Below, piece after piece: positions 60,321 through 64,000 of a DNA stretch of 64,000 nucleotides (its first letter is position 1; every line of letters begins with the position of its first letter). The notes below the pieces were generated by a model. It worked only from the letters and a program-made list of their open reading frames with translations. It was not told the origin of the DNA and searched no databases. Made by a program: the position numbers and the translations under genes. The stretch covers positions 2,294,001 through 2,358,000 of the forward strand of contig OW818680.1 in the NCBI GenBank assembly GCA_942493055.1, written 5' to 3'. This DNA is from CAIZQW01 sp942493055 (GTDB taxonomy: Bacteria > Verrucomicrobiota > Kiritimatiellia > RFP12 > UBA1067).

Positions 60321-60572
60321 TTAGCGATAAGCTTCTCGACGATGAATGACACGATAAACAGTGATTCTTTTCTCCGCCTCCACCTCAAAGAGAACGCGGT
60401 AACTTCCAACGCGAAGCCGATAGGCAGGTATAAAATTCGTAAGTTTTTTGACATCTCCTGATAAATTGTTTTGAAGCCCTTCCAAGGCATCGGCAATACG
60501 AGAAGCATCGTCCTTCCTTATCGCCTTTAAGTCTTTGATGGCTTTTGGCTTTAAAACAACTTCAAAATTCAT
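60321..60572 (-). CDS. RelE/ParE-family toxin
   Basis: 83 residues from ATG 60572 (MNFEVVLKPKAIKDL...); ATG 60590 would add six residues and neither has a strong ribosome binding site. RelE fold markers: VVLKPKAIKDLKAI, the central helix, PAYRLRVGSYRVLFEVEAEKRITVYRVIHRREAYR (cited in part: RLRVGSYRVLFEV, YRVIHRRE). The basic C-terminal residues used for ribosome-dependent mRNA cleavage in RelE (Arg, His, Tyr) are present. It follows a cassette boundary (attC-like site at 60635-60689), so the toxin-antitoxin pair may act as an array-stabilising cassette. Functional unless the upstream region lacks a promoter. Confidence 0.85.
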   Translation of the reverse strand: MNFEVVLKPKAIKDLKAIRKDDASRIADALEGLQNNLSGDVKKLTNFIPAYRLRVGSYRVLFEVEAEKRITVYRVIHRREAYR

Positions 60573-60634
60573 GCTTTTACGATATGACATATAGGGGTGC
60601 ATTGCAACCCCAAAATTTTCATTTCTACTTATTA

Positions 60635-60689
60635 ATCCAACGTCGCCCTCTAGGCACGGTATTCCGTTGCCCAAGAGAACTGGTTAGCA
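60635..60689 (-). other. attC-like recombination site 4
   Basis: Read on the minus strand: TGCTAAC (60689-60683), then stems CCTCT-like/AGAGG (TTCTCT in this copy) and GGCAACGG/CCGTGCC around AATA with an extrahelical A, then GTTGGAT (60641-60635), a perfect GTTRRRY box. It overlaps the stop of the mini membrane-protein gene. A 90 per cent similar site lies at 63050-63105 after the intact copy of the same gene. Confidence 0.6.
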
Positions 60690-60827
60690 GTTTGTTTTGG
60701 CCTCTCCGGGAATCGCCCGTAAAATGCGGACTAAGTAGTAAAGCACAGCTGCCAGTAACCCCGAAGTCAGCCCCAAGAGAGCCCAAAGTACAATGATAAG
60801 TAGCGCAAGCTTTTCGATGTTTTTCAT
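60684..60827 (-). CDS. 47-residue mini membrane protein, deletion derivative of the gene at 63100
   Basis: ATG 60827 to TAA 60684. The first 15 codons equal the start of the 114-residue membrane protein at 63100-63444 (MKNIEKLALLIIVLW) and the rest equals its last 32 codons (ALLGLTSGLLAAVLYYLVR... GEAKTNC). The 201 bp between are missing. The junction lies at the sequence CCCAAAG (plus strand), which occurs at both ends of the missing block in the intact copy, so the deletion is explained by a 7-bp direct repeat. The frame is kept, giving a two-helix protein with the original start region. It may be expressed or be a neutral relic. Confidence 0.6.
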   Translation of the reverse strand: MKNIEKLALLIIVLWALLGLTSGLLAAVLYYLVRILRAIPGEAKTNC

Positions 60828-61543
60828 GTTTCTATCTGCGAACATTTAATATGCCTCACGTGTCTTTTGCTGGCAGCCTTGCCAGCGATGACCAACGTGT
60901 TGCGCTTTCTGATGGCAAAATCAAGGTGAAAGCGACTGTATCGGAACAAAAGTTGAACAAATGTCCCGCCCAGAGAGCCGGGGATGAACGAGAGGCGTAT
61001 TTTTTTTGCATCGAATACCGCGAACCACACGAATGAATACGAACATCCAACACCGAACATTGAACGTCGAATTTTGAATTTTGAATAACGGGCGATAGAG
61101 GGACAGACAAGAATGGCTCTAAGATAAGCGGCTGTGAGTCGTTTTATAGGGCGGAGTAGTCGATGGCCCAAACGCTCATCATCGGCTCGCAAGAAACTGG
61201 GAGAACAGGCATCCTGCCTGTTTGTTGAATGCACAGGCAGGATGCCTATGCTCCCAGTGACGTTCACCTTATTGTCGCTCCAGAATACGCTTAACTTAGC
61301 GTCATTCGGGACAGACAATGCTTTGCTGAAAGGAGCGCGGTCATCTTGACCGCACAGAGCCGAGACGGCTCTGCCACCTTATCCCCTGGGAACGTCGACC
61401 TCCCCGTCGGCATAAAAGTGGCGCAGACATTCCTGTCTGCGATTGTGCCCGTACGTAAGGAATGTCTGTCCCCCTGTTACCTTAAGATTATATCTCTTGC
61501 CGTCATATGACTCGGCCAAAGCCTAATGTGCATCATTTGGCCC
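60828..61543. other. Intergenic stretch with duplicated cassette upstream region and Rep-1
   Basis: Bases 60828-60995 duplicate the upstream region of the intact gene (63445-63600). Bases 61180-61322 hold an inverted Rep-1 copy. The half element TGGGAACGTCGACCTCCC and the GGTGGCGCAGACATTCCTGT motif (about 61424, also at 3057) follow. A hairpin GGCCAAA/TTTGGCC (about 61513-61541) lies just after the next gene's stop and may be its terminator. No gene is supported. Confidence 0.6.
61180..61322 (-). repeat. Rep-1 element, inverted copy
   Basis: The reverse complement matches 3087-3225 (GCTAAGWTAAGCGTATTC, GTGAACGTCACTGGGAGC, AGGCATCCTGCCTGT facing ACAGGCAGGATGCCT). The spacing of the internal inverted repeat is preserved. 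Confidence 0.75.
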
Positions 61544-62194
61544 TCACTTTCTGAGTTCTTTGATGATCCGATCCTTACTCCATGACGGGTCAACATAAGG
61601 GCAGAGATACGCAGGTCCAAGGTTGTCCGACCGAGCGTTCTCAAAGAAGTCACGTGCAGATTCGTGCAACTCTTCTGGGATGAGCAGGAACGCTACATCG
61701 CATGGGGAGAATGGGAACGGACCGACATGCCGCCATTCCCGTTCCCAGTCAAAGGCATACTTACTCGCCCCATAAGACCCCGGCGCGTCGATCAGCGGAG
61801 TAAGTCGCCAGATGAGTGCACCCGGGTCTCCTGCAGCTACAGTCATCATCTCTTGAAGGGCATGCCAGTGCGGTGAGTCCTTCCAAGCGTACCAAATGGG
61901 GCCACCGCCCTTAGACAGGACATACTCCTTTGTGAATGCCAGGCCATACTTCGTTCCTCGACGGGAGACCAGACGGTCCCAATGACCTGGGGGAATCTCG
62001 CTGAAACAGACCGCGCCCTGTTCCAAACTTTCAGGCGCCTTCGCCTTGCCCACCCCGAATCTGCGCATTGGTCTAAGAACTCCACTCCAGTAGATGCTCA
62101 TCATGGTACCGTAATCGTTCTCTCCCTCTCCGCCCATGGTGAAGTGCACGACATAATTTGACATGTCATCCCAGTTGTCCGGATGTAGTCTCAT
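61544..62194 (-). CDS. AbiGi/DUF2971-like cassette protein
   Basis: 216 residues, ATG 62194. Visible features: VVHFTMGG near residue 15, AVCFSEIPPGHWDRLVSRRGTKYGLAF (cited as CFSEIPP and RRGTKYGLAF, about 62-86), and FDWEREWRHVGPFPFSPCDVAFLLIPEE (about 147-175). The pattern CFSEIP ... R.G.YG ... WEREWR ... DVAFL is shared by AbiGi-type and DUF2971-like proteins that sit near abortive-infection genes. The acidic-aromatic layout would suit an ADP-ribosyltransferase-like fold, but I cannot confirm it. It lies between two attC-like palindromes on the minus strand. The family call is tentative; coding status is good. Confidence 0.7.
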   Translation of the reverse strand: MRLHPDNWDDMSNYVVHFTMGGEGENDYGTMMSIYWSGVLRPMRRFGVGKAKAPESLEQGAVCFSEIPPGHWDRLVSRRGTKYGLAFTKEYVLSKGGGPIWYAWKDSPHWHALQEMMTVAAGDPGALIWRLTPLIDAPGSYGASKYAFDWEREWRHVGPFPFSPCDVAFLLIPEELHESARDFFENARSDNLGPAYLCPYVDPSWSKDRIIKELRK

Positions 62195-62214
62195 GTGGCC
62201 TCGCTTTTATCAGT

Positions 62215-62276
62215 CTCCAAACGTTACGAGTTTACGTCAGAAATAAGCCAAGGCGGCTTATTTCTGTACGTTGGAA
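62215..62276 (-). other. attC-like recombination site 5
   Basis: Minus strand: TTCCAAC (62276-62270, six of seven RYYYAAC positions), then a perfect 12-bp stem CAGAAATAAGCC/GGCTTATTTCTG (inside 62233-62266), then ACGTTTGG (to 62217) complementary to CCAACGT. The stop of the toxin-antitoxin remnant upstream lies inside the stem. Confidence 0.55.
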
Positions 62277-62491
62277 TCGGTTGTTCGGCGTCTTCGATCT
62301 ACCAGACTTGTTAATGGCGACTGTTGTCGTTTTTTCAGGTCAGCTACAATTTCGCGAAGATTGTGATGAAACCGTGTCGCATAGGCTTCACGATTTTGCC
62401 AAACTTCAGCTATGATTTCATCTTTGTATTTCATCACTATCCTAGCTGTCAGATAGCTAGGAATGGATGTTTCTATGTAGACGCTTTTCAT
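62258..62491 (-). pseudogene. Chimeric toxin-antitoxin remnant
   Basis: 77 codons. The first 17 (MKSVYIETSIPSYLTAR) are the start of a PIN-domain toxin of the VapC type. From MKYKDEIIAEVWQNREAYA onward the sequence is the companion antitoxin of such toxins, ending at a stop in attC-like site 5. In intact loci the antitoxin precedes the toxin, so this order indicates a rearrangement between two copies or a lost intervening segment. The antitoxin part has its own ATG (62437) behind AGGATAGTG and could be made alone. Confidence 0.6.
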
Positions 62492-62595
62492 GTCTTAAAT
62501 TATACCCAATGGTGGTGTGCGACGCAACCTCAAGATTTATCAAACAACGCTTGCCTTGACGGAAGGCCGTAGGCTGCACCGTCCAAGGCTTGGTC

Positions 62596-63042
62596 TCACT
62601 TCCACTTCTCTGTCTTGAACTTGCCTTCGTAATCATAAGTCAGCACATCTGCCTTCGAAGTGATGGCGAAGATGACAGCTGTTCCCTTCTCGTACTGGAA
62701 TACATCCAGAACGTGTTGGTCCTCGAAAACGAAGTGGGCGCTCCTCAACACCTTGTTCTTTCGGATGTGGTCACTGAGTCTGACCTCCTGCAATTTCTTG
62801 CCCTGGAACAAGGCGCTCTTGCCGATGATGGTCTTGTCGTTGGATTCCGAATGGGCGATTTCCTTCGGGCCAACACGGATTCGCCAGTGGGCCATTTCTA
62901 TCCAGAGGGTGAACTCCCCCTTGGGTTTTCCGTCTGGATCACGTCGTCTTTGTCCGAACTCGAAAAACAGAAACGATCCAAACCCCTTCCAGACGCTCCA
63001 CGGGGTTCTGCCTATGATTGAGTTGAGCAAGGTTTTGTTCAT
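62596..63042 (-). CDS. Uncharacterised cassette protein
   Basis: 148 residues from ATG 63042 (MNKTLLNSIIGRTPWSVW); a longer frame reaches into the attC-like site and is rejected. Features: WSVWKGFGSFLFFEFGQ (residues 15-31), GEFTLWIEMAHWRIRVG, a variable middle and FVFEDQHVLDVFQYEKGTAVIF. The pattern (W..G.GSF...FG, LWI....WRI, L.F.D...L) is one I have seen in widely scattered small hypothetical proteins, sometimes near toxin or immunity genes, but I cannot name the family. No signal peptide or membrane helix. It starts eight bases after attC-like site 6, as expected for a cassette gene. A GCCTTG..ACGG/CCGT..CAAGGC palindrome (about 62553-62589) follows its stop. Confidence 0.7.
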   Translation of the reverse strand: MNKTLLNSIIGRTPWSVWKGFGSFLFFEFGQRRRDPDGKPKGEFTLWIEMAHWRIRVGPKEIAHSESNDKTIIGKSALFQGKKLQEVRLSDHIRKNKVLRSAHFVFEDQHVLDVFQYEKGTAVIFAITSKADVLTYDYEGKFKTEKWK

Positions 63043-63049
63043 TTTATAA

Positions 63050-63105
63050 CCCGAACGTCGCCCTCTAAGCACGGCATAGCCGTTGCCCAAGAGGACTGGT
63101 TAGCA
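63050..63105 (-). other. attC-like recombination site 6
   Basis: Minus strand: TGCTAAC (63105-63099), stems CCTCT/AGAGG and GCAACGGC/GCCGTGC with one extrahelical A around TAT, then GTTCGGG (63056-63050). Homologous to site 4; similarity between the two loci stops right after GTT, the integron crossover position. Confidence 0.6.
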
Positions 63106-63444
63106 GTTTGTTTTGGCCTCTCCAGGAATCGCCCGTAAAATGCGGACTAAGTAGTAAAGCACAGCTGCCAGCACCCCCGAAGTCAGTCCCAAGAGAGCCC
63201 AAAGCCAAGCAGAGGCGTTGTCTTTTCTAGCCGTTGAGAAAAGCCATATCGCAATGCCAATGTCTACCATCTTGCCAATCACAACTGACACCCACGAAAA
63301 CATATATGTCAAATGCTTGAGATGCGGCAATTCTGCCTGTGACACATGCTCGGGTATGAGGTACAGACCCACATATGATGACAGAGGCAGTGATATAACC
63401 CAAAGTACAATGATAAGTAGCGCAAGCTTTTCGATATTTTTCAT
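63100..63444 (-). CDS. Small membrane protein (cassette cargo)
   Basis: 114 residues, ATG 63444. Three hydrophobic segments: residues 6-28 (LALLIIVLWVISLPLSSYVGLYL), 48-72 (MFSWVSVVIGKMVDIGIAIWLF) and 80-102 (AWLWALLGLTSGVLAAVLYYLV), each cited in part. A charged short tail ends GEAKTNC. Topology is like small integral proteins common in integron arrays; no family is recognised. The stop overlaps attC-like site 6. A second, internally deleted copy of the gene, its upstream region and its palindrome is found at 60635-60995. Confidence 0.7.
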   Translation of the reverse strand: MKNIEKLALLIIVLWVISLPLSSYVGLYLIPEHVSQAELPHLKHLTYMFSWVSVVIGKMVDIGIAIWLFSTARKDNASAWLWALLGLTSGVLAAVLYYLVRILRAIPGEAKTNC

Positions 63445-63625
63445 GTTTCTCTCTGCTAACGTTTAATGTGCCTCACGTGTCTTTTACTGGCAACCTTGCC
63501 AGCGATAGCCAAAGTGTTGCGCTTTCTGATGGCAAAATCAAGTTGAAAGCGACTGTATCTGAACGAAAGCTGGACAAGCGCCCCGGCCAGAGGAGCGGAA
63601 ATTAACGGAGAGGAGTAACTTGGAA

Positions 63626-63784
63626 AGGAATAATGGAATGCTGGAATCTTGGAATATTGAAAGAAAACACGCTTGGGAGGGACGAGCGTCTGCTCGTCCT
63701 AGGCACGCAGACGCGTGCCCCTCCCAGAGACGGTATCCCGTCTCCCCCCATCATTCCAACATTCCCATATTCCAACATTCCAGT
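63626..63784. repeat. Nested inverted-repeat element (TGGAAT type), locus 4
   Basis: TGGAAT arms (63631-63657) and ATTCCA arms (63751-63784) enclose a core with two further inverted repeats (GACGAGCGTCTGCTCGTC and GAGACGGTATCCCGTCTC). The rest of 63445-63807 is the cassette upstream region. Confidence 0.75.
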
Positions 63785-63807
63785 TTGAAGTTACAGTCAC
63801 CCCCGCC

Positions 63808-64000
63808 TCACGGGGCTGTGAAGAGTATCCACGTGCGGCTGCGGGCGGGGATCTTGACCGTGAGCGTGACGGTGTAGTCGCGGTTGAGTTTCTGCTTTTT
63901 CAACGCTTCGCCATTGACGGAGATGACTGCGGCGTCCGAGAGTCCGGCATAATAGAGCGGAACGCTGATCTCGCGTTCGATCGCCTCTTCCAGCGGGTTA
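63808..64000 (-). CDS. C-terminal end of a secreted glycoside-hydrolase-like protein
   Basis: The last 63 codons of a minus-strand gene that continues beyond the window; the stop TGA is at 63808-63810. The visible part is beta-rich and ends VTLTVKIPARSRTWILFTAP. The tail form (VxVxIPARxxTWxxF) is what I expect for the terminal beta-sandwich of large PVC glycosidases and related exported proteins, where the preceding line (PLYYAGLSDAAVISVNGE) is the conserved strand pair. A specific family cannot be named from so little. Confidence 0.6.
   Translation of the reverse strand, partial: NPLEEAIEREISVPLYYAGLSDAAVISVNGEALKKQKLNRDYTVTLTVKIPARSRTWILFTAP

Noticed and set aside
60850..61036. Short plus-strand frame MPHVSFAGSLASD... 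also open at about 63470
   Set aside because: Conserved between the two cassette copies only because the whole region is duplicated; no start signal, and different ends in the two copies.

Overview
The window looks like a chromosome segment of an anaerobic, polysaccharide-degrading bacterium of the PVC superphylum (Kiritimatiellota, Lentisphaerae or Verrucomicrobiota). That placement is an inference from gene content: secreted glycosidases (GH92, GH109-like and GH172-like proteins and a large GH101-like protein), a Tat-type Gfo/Idh/MocA protein, pyruvate phosphate dikinase, a Na+-pumping oxaloacetate decarboxylase, a UroD-family methyltransferase-like protein, and intergenic DNA crowded with short palindromic repeats. 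No rRNA, CRISPR array, transposase or integrase was seen. One tRNA (Val-GAC) is present.

Layout. 0-3 kb: end of a GH172/DUF2961 gene, a zinc-ribbon membrane protein, and an LplT-PlsC lysophospholipid transporter/acyltransferase fusion. 3-7 kb: a 1,693-bp tandem duplication carrying two copies of a zinc-ribbon/GYF_2/membrane/pseudopilin-like gene between three copies of an intergenic repeat. 7-12 kb: two secreted proteins on the minus strand, each preceded at about 140 bp by a copy of the same 195-bp, probably structured, leader. 12-19 kb: accessory genes all on the plus strand (DUF5343 plus a HEPN protein, a trypsin-like protease, a possible glycosylase-fold protein, a PD-(D/E)XK protein and several unknowns). 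They are separated by imperfect palindromes resembling integron attC sites and served by a repeated promoter-bearing element. 19-33 kb: tRNA-Val, a giant glycosidase-like protein, ppdK, a DUF456 protein, and an AraC regulator divergent from a GH109-like/sugar-transporter/UroD-like operon, followed by decayed gene fragments.

33.7-38.8 kb: a phosphate operon (Pho box, pstS, pstC, pstA, two pstB genes, phoU). The two PstB ATPases have complementary defects in their ATP-site motifs and look like an obligate heterodimer. 39-48.5 kb: a defence island with a nuclease-NACHT-repeat protein, a YozE/HNH nuclease, a HEPN protein and an XhoI/PaeR7I-type restriction-modification pair. 48.8-53 kb: oadG-oadA-oadB plus a UPF0016 cation transporter. 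With PPDK these suggest pyruvate/oxaloacetate-centred fermentation coupled to a sodium gradient. 53-59.6 kb: a three-gene operon for secreted glycan breakdown (serine hydrolase-NHL, six-hairpin protein, GH92).

60-63.5 kb: a second cassette-like array on the minus strand (RelE-type TA pair, membrane proteins, an AbiGi/DUF2971-like protein, unknowns) with attC-like palindromes. It contains a duplicated cassette whose second copy carries an internal in-frame deletion. The window ends inside a further glycosidase gene.
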